Shown here piece by piece: positions 34,948 to 44,880 of a DNA stretch of 64,000 bases. The translations under genes and the position numbers were made by a program. Position 1 is the first letter of the stretch, and each line of letters opens with the position of its first letter. The notes under the pieces were generated by a model. The model ran no database searches, was not told the origin of the DNA, and worked only from the letters and a program-made list of their open reading frames with translations. Origin of the DNA: Echinicola sp. 20G (GTDB taxonomy: Bacteria > Bacteroidota > Bacteroidia > Cytophagales > Cyclobacteriaceae). The stretch spans positions 251,001-315,000 of the forward strand of contig NZ_AP024154.1 of the NCBI RefSeq assembly GCF_015533855.1, in the 5' to 3' direction.

Positions 34948-36252
34948 ATGAAAATAATGTTAAAGAACTATTTAATCTTCCTTATAGCCCTCTTCAGTTC
35001 GGCAAGTTTTGCGCAAACCTCTTTACACAAAGACATAGATGATCGGTCATCAGCCATCGAATCCAAAGTAATCAAGTGGAGAAGGGATATCCATCAAAAT
35101 CCTGAATTGGGCAACCACGAAACCAGAACGGCAAAGCTAATTGCCGCCCACCTGAGAAGCTTGGGAATCGAAGTCCAGGAACAAGTGGCAGTTACTGGTG
35201 TAGTCGGTTTATTGAAAGGTGGCCATGATGGTCCGACAGTAGCATTAAGGGCTGACATGGATGCTTTACCAGTCACTGAGCGTAATGATCTTCCGTTTAA
35301 ATCGACCAAAACAACGGTCTATAATGGTCAGGAAATCGGTGTCATGCATGCCTGTGGACATGACACTCATGTAGCCATATTAATGGGGGTTGCCGAAGTT
35401 TTGGCAGGGATGAAAGGCCAAATCCATGGAAATGTGAAATTCATTTTTCAGCCATCGGAAGAAGGTGTTTTTGAAGAAGGCGTGGATTCATGGGGAGCCA
35501 AACAAATGGTTGAAGAAGGGGTAATGGAAGGTGTAGATGCCGTTTTCGGTTTGCACATCAACTCACAAACCGAAGTAGGAAAAATCAAATACAGATCCGG
35601 CCCTGCCATGGCTGCCGTGGACAACCTGAAACTAACCGTGAATGGCCGTCAGGCACATGGTGCTTACCCTTGGTCATCAGTTGATCCTATTGTCACTTCC
35701 GCTCAAATTGTCAATGCTCTTCAAACCATAATCAGTAGAAATGTCAATATCACAGAGAATCCCGCTATAGTTACCATAGGAAGTATCCATGGAGGTGTCC
35801 GTCAAAATATCATTCCCGAAAAAGTGGAAATGCTAGGAACAATCAGAACATACGGCACTGAGCAACAAAGCTTGATCCATAAAAGAATAAATGAAATCGC
35901 CACCAATACAGGAGAAGCTGCTGGAGCAAATGTGGATGTGGTCATTGACAAAATCTATCCCGCTACGATCAACAATCCTGACTTAACAGAAAAAATGATC
36001 CCTACATTGCAACAAGTGGCTGGTGCAGAAAACATCATTTATCACGACCCTATCACTGGAGCAGAAGACTTTAGCTACTTCCAAATGGAAGCACCAGGCT
36101 TATTTATCTTTTTGGGAGGAATGTCAAAAGGAGAAGACCCTACAGAAGTGGCTGCACACCACACACCAGATTTTTTCATTGATGAATCAGGGCTTCTGTT
36201 GGGAGTTAGAGCCCTCAGTTACCTAACTATGGACTATATGGAAATGAAATGA
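34948..36252 (+). CDS. M20 family amidohydrolase (N-acyl amino acid/hippurate hydrolase type), exported
   Basis: A 434-residue zinc or manganese hydrolase of the M20D group, which cleaves N-acyl amino acids. A signal peptide (SASFAQ) suggests periplasmic location. Visible metal-site segments are RADMDALPVTE, MHACGHDTHVAILMG (Cys and His ligands), FQPSEEG (catalytic Glu) and the C-terminal GAEDFSYF. The dimerisation domain lies between (about 215-330). It stands alone between divergent and convergent neighbours, with its own hairpin terminator. Confidence 0.93.
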   Translation: MKIMLKNYLIFLIALFSSASFAQTSLHKDIDDRSSAIESKVIKWRRDIHQNPELGNHETRTAKLIAAHLRSLGIEVQEQVAVTGVVGLLKGGHDGPTVALRADMDALPVTERNDLPFKSTKTTVYNGQEIGVMHACGHDTHVAILMGVAEVLAGMKGQIHGNVKFIFQPSEEGVFEEGVDSWGAKQMVEEGVMEGVDAVFGLHINSQTEVGKIKYRSGPAMAAVDNLKLTVNGRQAHGAYPWSSVDPIVTSAQIVNALQTIISRNVNITENPAIVTIGSIHGGVRQNIIPEKVEMLGTIRTYGTEQQSLIHKRINEIATNTGEAAGANVDVVIDKIYPATINNPDLTEKMIPTLQQVAGAENIIYHDPITGAEDFSYFQMEAPGLFIFLGGMSKGEDPTEVAAHHTPDFFIDESGLLLGVRALSYLTMDYMEMK

Positions 36253-36259
36253 TTCAATT

Positions 36260-36293
36260 AAAACAGGCGATCAATTTGTTGATCGCCTGTTTT
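36260..36293. terminator. Bidirectional terminator, M20 amidohydrolase / flavin oxidoreductase
   Basis: The 15-bp perfect arms AAAACAGGCGATCAA (36260-36274) and TTGATCGCCTGTTTT (36279-36293) have a 4-nt loop, TTTG. The flanking T and A runs serve both directions. Confidence 0.9.
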
Positions 36294-36316
36294 ACATCTA
36301 TAAGGTCTTAAAGTAA

Positions 36317-36988
36317 TTATTGCTCAAAAACTAAGGTGGAAGGATTGGCTCCCAACTCCTTCAATCCACTATTAACTGCTTTGATAAATCCAGGAGGTCC
36401 ACAAACATAAAAATGTTGGTGCTCAAAATCTCCAATTTTGGATTTTAAATAAGCCTTATCAATCATTCCCTTATCATAAGCTGTATCCTTTTGCTTCGCA
36501 ATGATATTGATAAATTTATGGCCCAATATTGTCTTCAGCTCTTCATAAAGAATGATATCGTCATTGGTTTTATTTGCAAAAATCAACTTGCTAGTACCAA
36601 CCTTATTCTTTTTGCGAAGCTGCCTTAAAATGGATATAAAAGGAGTAATACCTGCCCCACCAGCTATAAAGACCCCTTCTCCTTGAAAGGATATTGTTCC
36701 CCAGGGATCTCCTATTTCTAATTCATCTCCAGCTTCAGCTTCGTCCAACCTTTTGGTCACTCCCTGATGACCTTTATAGGATTTGATGATAAACTCCAAG
36801 TAATCATCTGACGGTAAACTGGTAAAAGTAAAAGGACGCTTTTCAGCTTCCCACCCTGCTTTTAGCAAACTAACCTCTGTTGCTTGGCCGGGTTGAAAAT
36901 TATACCCACGAGGCTTCTCCAACTTGTAACGGTTCACATCATGTGTAACCTTCTCTTTTTCTAATATTTTCACTCTGTAAGTTGCCAT
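36317..36988 (-). CDS. FAD-binding oxidoreductase of the ferredoxin-NADP reductase superfamily
   Basis: A 223-residue flavoprotein. The N-terminal FAD-binding barrel has PGQATEVSL and the RPFTFTS motif (RxYS-type). The NAD(P) domain has GGAGITPFISILRQL and the YVCGPPGFIKAV end. No iron-sulphur domain is attached, so it probably hands electrons to a separate carrier or flavodoxin-like partner. No transmembrane segment is seen. The substrate is unknown; flavodoxin/ferredoxin reductase is most likely. Confidence 0.88.
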   Translation of the reverse strand: MATYRVKILEKEKVTHDVNRYKLEKPRGYNFQPGQATEVSLLKAGWEAEKRPFTFTSLPSDDYLEFIIKSYKGHQGVTKRLDEAEAGDELEIGDPWGTISFQGEGVFIAGGAGITPFISILRQLRKKNKVGTSKLIFANKTNDDIILYEELKTILGHKFINIIAKQKDTAYDKGMIDKAYLKSKIGDFEHQHFYVCGPPGFIKAVNSGLKELGANPSTLVFEQ

Positions 36989-37073
36989 ACTTGAACTTAC
37001 AAAAAACCAAGCGATTATTATAATCCAAAGCCAATATACTACCTTAAAAAAAGGCAGAAAAAAACCGTTTTAT

Positions 37074-37910
37074 TTACATTTCAGAAACCAATTCTTTAAT
37101 TATCTCAGTCATTTTGGGTTCAGCAATAGCTGCTGCCGCAATCACTTCTTGGATGGAAATCTTCTTGATCTTACCTGGTGAACATAAATCTGTAATGGCC
37201 GACAAGGCAAAAACCGGCAAATCCATTTGCCGCGCCACGATCACTTCTGGCACAGTACTCATCCCTACTGCATCCGCCCCAATGGTTCTCAAGTATCGGT
37301 ACTCAGCCCTAGTCTCAAGGTTGGGACCTTGAACACCAACATAGACTCCTTGATGTATTTTAATTCCTTTTTGATAGGCTACTTTTATAGCTTTATCTAT
37401 TAGCTCCAATGCATAAGGCTCACTCATATCCGGAAATCTCACTCCAAACCCATCTAAATTTTTATCCCTCAAAGGGTTTTCTGGAAATAGGTCAATATGA
37501 TCATTGATAATCATTACATCCCCTATTTCAAATGCTGGATCAAGTCCTCCTGCTGCGTTGGAGACGATTAGCTGCTTGATTCCCAATTGCCTCATTACCC
37601 GAACAGGAAAGGTTACTTCTTTCATATGATAGCCTTCATAATAATGAAACCTCCCCTTCATCGCCACTACGTTAATTCCTGACAATTTCCCAAAGACTAA
37701 CTCTCCGCTGTGAGTCTCCACCGTAGAAATAGGGAAATGAGGTATTTTGGCATATGGAATCTCTTGCTCAATCTTGATATGCTCTATCAATTGTCCTAAT
37801 CCAGTACCTAAGATTATGCCCACTTGGGGTAGGTCTTTTACCTGTTGGTTGATATAGCTTACAGCTTCTTCAATTTGTTCGAGATAGGGATTGGGCATGT
37901 CTTTTATCAT
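37074..37910 (-). CDS. Purine-nucleoside phosphorylase
   Basis: A trimeric-class PNP (family I) that cleaves inosine and guanosine with phosphate for purine salvage. The 278 residues contain the phosphate-site segment GIILGTGLG, the ETHSGELVFG and VVAMKGRFHYYEG loops, SNAAGGLDP, and the base-site GPNLETRAEYRYLR and AVGMSTVPEVIVA. The frame is open for another 23 codons upstream (to 37979), but the ATG at 37910 matches family length. It lies divergent from the FMN reductase gene. Confidence 0.94.
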   Translation of the reverse strand: MIKDMPNPYLEQIEEAVSYINQQVKDLPQVGIILGTGLGQLIEHIKIEQEIPYAKIPHFPISTVETHSGELVFGKLSGINVVAMKGRFHYYEGYHMKEVTFPVRVMRQLGIKQLIVSNAAGGLDPAFEIGDVMIINDHIDLFPENPLRDKNLDGFGVRFPDMSEPYALELIDKAIKVAYQKGIKIHQGVYVGVQGPNLETRAEYRYLRTIGADAVGMSTVPEVIVARQMDLPVFALSAITDLCSPGKIKKISIQEVIAAAAIAEPKMTEIIKELVSEM

Positions 37911-38044
37911 TTTTATTTGGTTATGGATAATCTTCGCTCTTATTTTGAAGGGAACAATAATTTTTCTGAGCCTTCTCAAGAAACTTTATGGCTCACGATA
38001 TTGTATATTAAGGAGCAGTTTTGCAAGTATAAGTAGATTCATTC

Positions 38045-38569
38045 ATGATAAAAATAATAGTAGGTACAAACAGAAAAAATGCAGTTTCTAAAACCATAGC
38101 CCAGTTATACCAAGATATACTGACGGAAATGGGAGCCCAATCTGAATTAATTGACCTGAGGGAATTGCCCAATGATTTTGTCTTTACAGCCCTTTATGAA
38201 AACAATGGCCAAAATGAAGTCTACAACGAGTTGCATGACCGTATCAAGACAGGAAATAAATTTGTTTTTATCGTACCGGAATACAATGGCTCTTTTCCTG
38301 GGATACTAAAATCGTTTATTGATGGCATGACCTATCCCAATACATTTAGGAATAAAAAATGTGCCGTGGTGGGGATTTCATCAGGAATAGGCGGAGGTGG
38401 CATCGCATTGAGCCACCTTACCGACATATTCCACTACCTGGGCATGCATGTTCTGGCCAATAAGCCAAAACTTGCCAAAATTGAGGAAAACATGTCTAAT
38501 AACTTGCTCACCAACAAGTTTTACATAGACCTTTTGAAAACCCAGGCAGAAATGTTGATTAATTTTTAA
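38045..38569 (+). CDS. NADPH-dependent FMN reductase
   Basis: A 174-residue flavodoxin-fold enzyme. The N-terminus IVGTNRKNAVSKTIA is the FMN-phosphate loop region, and PEYNGSFPGILKSFIDG is the hallmark of the NADPH:FMN/azo reductase family. GISSGIGGGG also resembles the flavin ring loop. The substrate is unknown. The gene converges on ftsZ with a 4-bp overlap of the two 3' ends, so no separate terminator fits between them. Confidence 0.9.
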   Translation: MIKIIVGTNRKNAVSKTIAQLYQDILTEMGAQSELIDLRELPNDFVFTALYENNGQNEVYNELHDRIKTGNKFVFIVPEYNGSFPGILKSFIDGMTYPNTFRNKKCAVVGISSGIGGGGIALSHLTDIFHYLGMHVLANKPKLAKIEENMSNNLLTNKFYIDLLKTQAEMLINF

Positions 38570-40224
38570 TCAACATTGTCATGTAAAAACCGGTTATTGC
38601 CCAGAATCTCGTTGTCATCATTTAAATTAAACTTAGACAAGTTGGTTTCTGAACTGTGTTGCACATCCTGGAGTTTTACATTTTTCCTTAAATAAGCAGG
38701 CTTATCAAGCTTTTCTTTGAACTCCTCTGGAGTTTGATTGGCTGCCCTTAGGTTTTTCAACCTTTCAAAACGCTCGTGCGCGCGTTGCATGGCCTTTTGC
38801 TTGATTTGCTCATAGTAATCATTGTTGTAAGCTGCGCCTGCATTGCTTTCTTCCTCACGTGGCATGCTATTGCGCTGCTCAGCCTTAGGCTCCTCGTCGT
38901 ACAATGGCGTCACTTTTCTTACTGGAGAAGGACTTGCAGGTACAAACTCAAACTCATCATCTTGTGATGTTGAAGTAGGATGATTATAATCCTCTTCTGT
39001 ATCCACGTGGCTTTGGCTAGGCATAGGCTTAGCAGATGAAGAATTAGCTTCTTCATAATTGTTACCATTGTTAGATGGCGTAGGCTGCTTAATGGTAAAA
39101 GTAAAGGTCTGACCAGAAGAAGCAGGGCTGTCCTCTTCTACTTTGGTCGTTTTACCTGAATCCAAATCAATTACTTTCTTCGCATTTTCTTCTTTTTCCT
39201 GCTCTGCTTTCTTGGCTTTGTCAGCTTCATCTTTTGTCAAAGCACCGGCCTGAAAACCTGTTGCAATCACAGTCACTCTAATTGCCTTTTTCAAATCTGG
39301 ATCGATACCTTGACCAAAGATCACTTCCGCATCATCCCCCGCACGTTCCTGAATGTATTCTGTGATTTCACTCAATTCATCCATAGAAAGCTCCTCTTCT
39401 TCACCTGACATGATGGACAATAGGATTTTCTCAGCTCCCTTAATATCCACATTGTTTAACAACGGTGAAGCAATGGCCTTCTCTGCAGCCTTGATCGCTC
39501 TGCCTTCCATCTCTTCAGTAGCAGATCCCATCACTGCAGCTCCAGCATCTTTCATCACTGTCTTCACATCTTCAAAGTCGACGTTTACATCCTGATGAAC
39601 AGTGATAATTTCCGCAATTGACTTTGCCGCTGTACTCAGCACATTGTCCGCCTTTCCAAAAGCAGAACGGATAGGCAAGTTGCCATAAACCTCTCTCAAC
39701 TTGTCATTGAGAATGACCAAAACGGTGTCGCAGTTGGCCCTTAATTCTTCAATTCCTCTTTGGGCTGCTCCGGTTTTTTTTCGGCCTTCAAAAACAAACG
39801 GTGCAGTGACAATACCAACTGTAAGGATATCCATATCCTTTGCAATCTTGGCAATCACTGGTGCCGCGCCTGTTCCGGTACCACCACCCATACCGGCAGT
39901 GATAAATACCATCTTGGTATTATCAGAAAGCAGCTCCCTGATTTCTTCTTTGCTTTCCAAAGCAGCATTCCTTCCCTTTTCAGGGTTGGCTCCAGCTCCC
40001 AAACCTTCTGTAAGGTGGGCTCCAATCTGAAGCTTCAAAGGAACCGGGCTGCTCTTCAATGCCTGCGAGTCTGTGTTAACTACAACAAACTCCACATCTT
40101 TTATTCCTTGGCTAAACATGTGGTTCACCGCATTGGAACCACCTCCTCCCACACCTATCACCTTGATGATAGACTTGTGATTTTTAGGAATATCAAATTT
40201 GTAATCTTTCATGATATCTGACAT
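38566..40224 (-). CDS. ftsZ: Cell division protein FtsZ
   Basis: The tubulin-like GTPase that forms the Z ring. The tubulin signature GGGTGTG is at 113-119, GVGGGGSNAV near the start, and the catalytic loop NVDFEDVKTVMKDAG is present. After the globular core (to about 330) there is a long, poorly conserved Ser/Pro/Glu-rich linker. A PAYLRK-type segment like the usual C-terminal partner-binding peptide follows, and then about 45 more residues ending in FLHDNVD. The 552-residue length is large, but long linkers are usual in Bacteroidota. It is the last gene of the dcw cluster. Confidence 0.97.
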   Translation of the reverse strand: MSDIMKDYKFDIPKNHKSIIKVIGVGGGGSNAVNHMFSQGIKDVEFVVVNTDSQALKSSPVPLKLQIGAHLTEGLGAGANPEKGRNAALESKEEIRELLSDNTKMVFITAGMGGGTGTGAAPVIAKIAKDMDILTVGIVTAPFVFEGRKKTGAAQRGIEELRANCDTVLVILNDKLREVYGNLPIRSAFGKADNVLSTAAKSIAEIITVHQDVNVDFEDVKTVMKDAGAAVMGSATEEMEGRAIKAAEKAIASPLLNNVDIKGAEKILLSIMSGEEEELSMDELSEITEYIQERAGDDAEVIFGQGIDPDLKKAIRVTVIATGFQAGALTKDEADKAKKAEQEKEENAKKVIDLDSGKTTKVEEDSPASSGQTFTFTIKQPTPSNNGNNYEEANSSSAKPMPSQSHVDTEEDYNHPTSTSQDDEFEFVPASPSPVRKVTPLYDEEPKAEQRNSMPREEESNAGAAYNNDYYEQIKQKAMQRAHERFERLKNLRAANQTPEEFKEKLDKPAYLRKNVKLQDVQHSSETNLSKFNLNDDNEILGNNRFLHDNVD

Positions 40225-40285
40225 TATTTCCTCAATTTTTGGTGAATTGTTATTTCTAAATCTTTCTAAATCTCTATTTCACTGT

Positions 40286-41599
40286 TCAGTAGTTGCCCTC
40301 ATCTCCGATATCATCCGTAATGAAGTCTTTCAGCCTTCTTCTGATGCTACCAAAAATGTCTTTGCCGGGCATCTCCATTTTATTTCGGTCATTCTTTGCC
40401 TCTACAGGTACAGACTGACGCTGACGGTAATAGTCCTCCCTGTCATCCAAAGCTTTGAAGCCAGCCAGCACCAAACCAACAGTGGTTGCGTACATAGGGC
40501 TTTTCACTTCTTCAATCTTTGATTTGCCCAAGTGCTCATTAGGGTAACCAATTCGTGTATCCAGTCCAGTCATGTACTCAAACAATTGGCCCACACCTTG
40601 CAGCTGAGAGCCACCGCCTGTTAGGACAATGCCCCCGGCTAGTTTCTTATAAAGACCGCTGGCTACAATTTCTGACTGCACCATTTCGATGATTTCTTCC
40701 ATTCTTGCTTCTACGATGTAAGCCAAGTTTCTGATAGAAATTTCTTTAGGAGGCCTGTTTCTTAGGCCAGGAATAGAAACAATCTCATTAGGATTTGCTT
40801 CTTCAGCGATGGCTCTACCAAATTTGGTTTTTAGCAATTCCGCTTGGTTTTGCATTACCATGCAGCCTTCCTTGATATCAGCTGTGATGATATTTCCGCC
40901 AAAAGGAATCACTGCCGTATGGCGAATGATGTTATCATAGAATATAGCTATATCCGTAGTGCCCCCACCGATGTCCACCAAGCATACACCCGCTTCTTTG
41001 TCCAAATCGCTAAGGACTGAAAGCGAACTGGCCAATGGCTCAAGAATCAAATCCTTGGACTGAAGATCTGCTCTTTTTACACATCTGTTGATATTATTGA
41101 TAGCTGTGGTTTGCGCAGTGATGATATGGAAATCTGCCTCCAAACGGGCTCCTGACATACCCACTGGATCTTTGATACCATCTTCATAATCTACCGTATA
41201 GTCTTGCGGCATTACGTGAATAATCGTGTTTCCAGGAGGTACGACAATGTTCTCCATATCATTGGATAATCTGCGTACGTCCTCAATGGTGATTTCATCA
41301 TCTTTAGTATTTCGGATGATCACCCCATGGTGAACTGAGCTTCGGATGTGTTGTCCGGCAATTCCCACAATCACTTCCCTGATATCTACCTCTGCCATAT
41401 CTGCAGCTTCATTTACTGCTTTTTGGATGGCATTGACGGTTTTATCAATATTGGTAACGATGCCCCTGATTACTCCGTCAGACACTGCTTTGCCCATGCC
41501 AAGTACCTCCAGTTTTCCGAACTCATTTTTGCGCCCTATGATGGCACAAATTTTTGTGGTTCCAATGTCCAGTCCTACGATTAATTTGTCAGTTTCCAT
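40286..41599 (-). CDS. ftsA: Cell division protein FtsA
   Basis: An actin-like ATPase that anchors FtsZ to the membrane. The 437-residue protein has the phosphate-binding GLDIGTTKICAIIG at 9-22, the ATPase loop VCLVDIGGGTTDIA and the adenine-side GIVLTGGGSQLQG. The C-terminal helix FGSIRRRLKDFI is basic and amphipathic, as expected for the membrane-targeting sequence. It lies 61 bp from ftsZ and 11 bp after ftsQ. Confidence 0.96.
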   Translation of the reverse strand: METDKLIVGLDIGTTKICAIIGRKNEFGKLEVLGMGKAVSDGVIRGIVTNIDKTVNAIQKAVNEAADMAEVDIREVIVGIAGQHIRSSVHHGVIIRNTKDDEITIEDVRRLSNDMENIVVPPGNTIIHVMPQDYTVDYEDGIKDPVGMSGARLEADFHIITAQTTAINNINRCVKRADLQSKDLILEPLASSLSVLSDLDKEAGVCLVDIGGGTTDIAIFYDNIIRHTAVIPFGGNIITADIKEGCMVMQNQAELLKTKFGRAIAEEANPNEIVSIPGLRNRPPKEISIRNLAYIVEARMEEIIEMVQSEIVASGLYKKLAGGIVLTGGGSQLQGVGQLFEYMTGLDTRIGYPNEHLGKSKIEEVKSPMYATTVGLVLAGFKALDDREDYYRQRQSVPVEAKNDRNKMEMPGKDIFGSIRRRLKDFITDDIGDEGNY

Positions 41600-41610
41600 A
41601 GCTATATCAA

Positions 41611-42375
41611 TTATTCACAAATGATTTGATCCTTAAATTTCACATTTACCCTTGTATAGGCATCCCAACCTTTTTGGGGTATGATCTCTTTATAAAAGAG
41701 ACTTAGTTTTTCAAACTTTGATGCAATGTCCTCTGGCTTGCCAAACTCTATTTCTTGTCTGCCCACTTGCTGGTGCATCGTAATATTTCCTTTTCTATCT
41801 ATCTCCAAAGAAGCTATCTGAGCTCTCCAGAAATCGCTTTCATCAATGAAGTAAATCAGATCCAATAAGCCTTGATGATCACTGGTAAGGTCCTTTGCTG
41901 CTAACAGCTCATCTGCCAATGCTCCATTGATGATCAAAACCCTTGAAGTATAATGAGCGGAAGTAGGTAAAATAAAACCTTCAGATGATATATAGCCATC
42001 GGCTGCCAAAGGCCTACTGATCCTGGCAATCGGTCGATATTGATCCACCGTCACCATTACATCTCCCTTCAGGTCAGTATATACCTCTGCATTCTTCACA
42101 AATGGGTGCCCTTCTACTTTTTCTTCCAACTTCCTTAAATCAATATTTTCCAATCTCTTTCCATCTGATAGGCTTGGAAATTCTTTCAAGAGCATAGAGG
42201 AAATCTCATCCTCCTCTACAAAATATACATCACTGATCCCCTTCACTTTCACCGATAGGCTATGATAACTCCTTTCAGCTCCTTTTTTCTCTACGAAGCC
42301 GATAAAGACCACCAACACCAGTAAAAGTGCCGTGAACACAAATGATTGCTTTATTTTTAAGTTTCTCAATCCCAT
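41611..42375 (-). CDS. ftsQ: Cell division protein FtsQ
   Basis: A 254-residue single-pass membrane protein linking cytoplasmic and periplasmic division proteins. The N-terminal cytoplasmic tail is followed by a membrane helix (FVFTALLLVLVVFIGFV), a POTRA-like domain (about 40-110) and the FtsQ/DivIB beta domain. The sequence is divergent, as usual for this protein. The assignment rests on position between murC and ftsA as well as on the topology. The start overlaps the murC end by 10 bp. Confidence 0.88.
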   Translation of the reverse strand: MGLRNLKIKQSFVFTALLLVLVVFIGFVEKKGAERSYHSLSVKVKGISDVYFVEEDEISSMLLKEFPSLSDGKRLENIDLRKLEEKVEGHPFVKNAEVYTDLKGDVMVTVDQYRPIARISRPLAADGYISSEGFILPTSAHYTSRVLIINGALADELLAAKDLTSDHQGLLDLIYFIDESDFWRAQIASLEIDRKGNITMHQQVGRQEIEFGKPEDIASKFEKLSLFYKEIIPQKGWDAYTRVNVKFKDQIICE

Positions 42376-43763
42376 TGCTCTATCAGATCATTTATTGGAT
42401 CTACAAGTCTGTCTATATCTCCTGCTCCTAAAGTCACCAAAACTTCAGGCCGCTTTTGATCTAAAAACCCCAACAAGTCATTCTTGCTTTGGAGTGATTT
42501 TTCAGATGAAGTAATTCCATCCATTAACATCGCTGCATTTACCCCCTCAATCGGCAACTCCCTTGCTGGATAGATATCCAAAAGGATTACTTCATCCGCC
42601 AAAGAAAGTGCTTCAGAAAAACCTTCCGCAAAATCTCTAGTCCTGGTAAACAAGTGAGGCTGAAAAATCGCTGTCAGTTTTTTATTGGGATACATGGCTT
42701 TCACCGAACCCAAAAATGCTTTGATCTCTTCCGGATGATGGGCATAGTCATCGATATATACCCCCTTCACATCCTGCCTTTTGATTTCAAATCTTCTTTT
42801 GACTCCTCTAAAACTTTCAAGCCCCTTTCTGATTTCCCCTTCAGCTATGCCGAAATGCAAAGCGATGGACACTGCTGACAAGGCATTTTCAACATTATGA
42901 AAACCTGGAACCCTCAAAACCAACCCTTCAATCAACTTCTCTTCGCTGACATAATCAAACTCAAAAGAGGCTATTCCAGCCTTGATATTTTCTGCCCTAA
43001 TCTCTCCTTCTCCCAACCCATATTGACGCACGGTCAAACTGCCAAAATCATTCCTATTTAGCTTTTTCAGGGCATTTTTTTGAATAAATAAAACACCGTC
43101 TTCAGGCAATAAATCAATGTACTTTTCGAAGTTGACAGTAAGTTCCTGAGCATCACCATATATATCCAAATGATCAGCATCCACACTTGTCACCACAGCA
43201 ACATTGGGATGCAATCTCAAGAAAGATCGATCAAACTCGTCCGCTTCTACAACTACGATTGGCTTCTCCTCATTTTCCTCATCATGTAGAATCAAATTGC
43301 TCTCATAGTTTTGGGTAAGCCCTCCCAAAAATGCAGCAATGTTTTTCCCTGCACTCTTCAGCATATGGGCCACCATAGAGGAAGTGGTTGTCTTACCATG
43401 CGTTCCTGCTACTCCAACCGTGTACATGGATGACGTAATCATTCCCAAAACTTCAGATCTCTTCTTAAGGTTAAAGTGGTTATCCTGAAAGAAATTCAAC
43501 TGCACATTATCTTTGGGAATGGCAGGTGTCCAAACGATCAACACATTTTCCTTATCCAGTTTCACAGATTCAGGAATGGTATTCAACGAATCTTCATAAG
43601 TGACTTGCATCCCTTCCTCTTCCAACTTTTTGGTCAATGGAGAAGGTGTTCGGTCGTACCCATATACAGGAATTCCCACATGGTTGAACCACCTGGCAAT
43701 GGCACTCATCCCGATACCACCAATTCCTAAGAAATAAACGCTATGTAACTTATCCCACTTCAT
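42366..43763 (-). CDS. murC: UDP-N-acetylmuramate--L-alanine ligase
   Basis: MurC adds L-Ala to UDP-MurNAc. The 465-residue protein has the Rossmann-type N-terminus FLGIGGIGMSAIA, the ATP loop GTHGKTT at 120-126, VVEADEFDRSFL, the DDYAHHP segment and a Mur-ligase C-terminal domain. It overlaps murG by 4 bp and ftsQ by 10 bp in the dcw operon. Confidence 0.97.
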   Translation of the reverse strand: MKWDKLHSVYFLGIGGIGMSAIARWFNHVGIPVYGYDRTPSPLTKKLEEEGMQVTYEDSLNTIPESVKLDKENVLIVWTPAIPKDNVQLNFFQDNHFNLKKRSEVLGMITSSMYTVGVAGTHGKTTTSSMVAHMLKSAGKNIAAFLGGLTQNYESNLILHDEENEEKPIVVVEADEFDRSFLRLHPNVAVVTSVDADHLDIYGDAQELTVNFEKYIDLLPEDGVLFIQKNALKKLNRNDFGSLTVRQYGLGEGEIRAENIKAGIASFEFDYVSEEKLIEGLVLRVPGFHNVENALSAVSIALHFGIAEGEIRKGLESFRGVKRRFEIKRQDVKGVYIDDYAHHPEEIKAFLGSVKAMYPNKKLTAIFQPHLFTRTRDFAEGFSEALSLADEVILLDIYPARELPIEGVNAAMLMDGITSSEKSLQSKNDLLGFLDQKRPEVLVTLGAGDIDRLVDPINDLIEQWD

Positions 43764-44872
43764 TTGATCAAAGCTTCCAATTCTTCTACAATCTCGCGGG
43801 CAGCATTAGGCTTGCCCATCTTTTTTATATTTTTTCCTAAGCGATCCTGTAAATCAGTATCACCCATCAATTCATCCACTTTCTTAGCCAAACCTTCTAC
43901 TGCTTCAGCATCCTTCAACATCAAGGCTGCCTCATGGTTGACACAAGCCATGGCATTTTTGGTCTGATGATCCTCTGCCACATTGGGGGAAGGAACAAAA
44001 ATTACCGGCTTTCCGACCAAGCTCAATTCTGAAACCGACAGTGCTCCAGCCCTGGAAATCACCAAATTTGCCGCTGCATAAGCCAAATCCATTTCCTTGA
44101 TAAACTCCAGAGCTTGTATAAACTTCAGCCCTGAGTTTTCTACCTTATCGGTCATTTCCTCGAAATAAAACCTCCCTGTTTGCCAAAGCAATTGATATCC
44201 CTTCTCCTCAAAATGTTCCATGGAAGCCAAGACAGCTTGATTAATGGTTCTTGCCCCTAAGCTCCCTCCCAAAACCAATATCACAGGTTTATCAGCATCA
44301 AGTCCAAAATGTTTCAGTGCAGCTTCCTTTTTATTAGATAAGTTCAAAATGTCCTTGCGAACAGGGTTACCTGTAAAATGGATCCTATCTTCAGGAAAGA
44401 ACTTTTCCATCCCCTCATAGGCAACACAAAAAGCCTTGGCCTTCTTGGCCAACAATTTATTGGTCAATCCCGCATAGGAATTTTGCTCCTGAATCAAAGT
44501 CGGTATGGCCTTGCTTTGTGCCACATACAATAAAGGACCACTTGCATATCCTCCCACTCCAACTACAGCATGTGGCTGAAAACGTTTGATCAGTTTTCTT
44601 GCCTTATTGATACTGTCCCAAAGCTTAAAAGGAAAGCTTAGGTTTTCTAATGTCAGCCTTCTTTGCAAACCAGCCACTGGTAAACCTTCAATCGCATACC
44701 CAGCCTCCGGCACTTTCTGCATTTCCATTTTGCCTTCCGCACCCACAAAAAGAATCTCGCTCTCTGGATGGTTTTCCATCCAGGCATGAGCGATCGCAAT
44801 GGCCGGATAAATATGCCCTCCGGTTCCACCACCGCTAATCATGATTCGATATGTGTTCTTCTCTTTAATCAC
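43760..44872 (-). CDS. murG: UDP-GlcNAc:lipid I GlcNAc transferase
   Basis: MurG makes lipid II by adding GlcNAc to lipid I on the inner face of the membrane. The 370-residue GT28-family protein has the N-terminal glycine-rich GGGTGGHIYPAIAIA, VGVGGYASGP, the GGSLGARTINQAV G-loop and the donor site SRAGALSVSEL. It overlaps the murC start by 4 bp and lies 8 bp from the ftsW stop. Confidence 0.97.
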   Translation of the reverse strand: MIKEKNTYRIMISGGGTGGHIYPAIAIAHAWMENHPESEILFVGAEGKMEMQKVPEAGYAIEGLPVAGLQRRLTLENLSFPFKLWDSINKARKLIKRFQPHAVVGVGGYASGPLLYVAQSKAIPTLIQEQNSYAGLTNKLLAKKAKAFCVAYEGMEKFFPEDRIHFTGNPVRKDILNLSNKKEAALKHFGLDADKPVILVLGGSLGARTINQAVLASMEHFEEKGYQLLWQTGRFYFEEMTDKVENSGLKFIQALEFIKEMDLAYAAANLVISRAGALSVSELSLVGKPVIFVPSPNVAEDHQTKNAMACVNHEAALMLKDAEAVEGLAKKVDELMGDTDLQDRLGKNIKKMGKPNAAREIVEELEALIK

Positions 44873-44880
44873 TACTTATA

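Noticed and set aside
36989..37073. Poly-A and poly-T tracts between the flavin oxidoreductase and purine phosphorylase genes
   Set aside because: No paired stem accompanies the tracts, so they were not called a terminator.
39760..40221. 153-codon open frame antisense to ftsZ
   Set aside because: Cys/His-rich translation of the antisense strand of conserved ftsZ; no ribosome binding site or family match.
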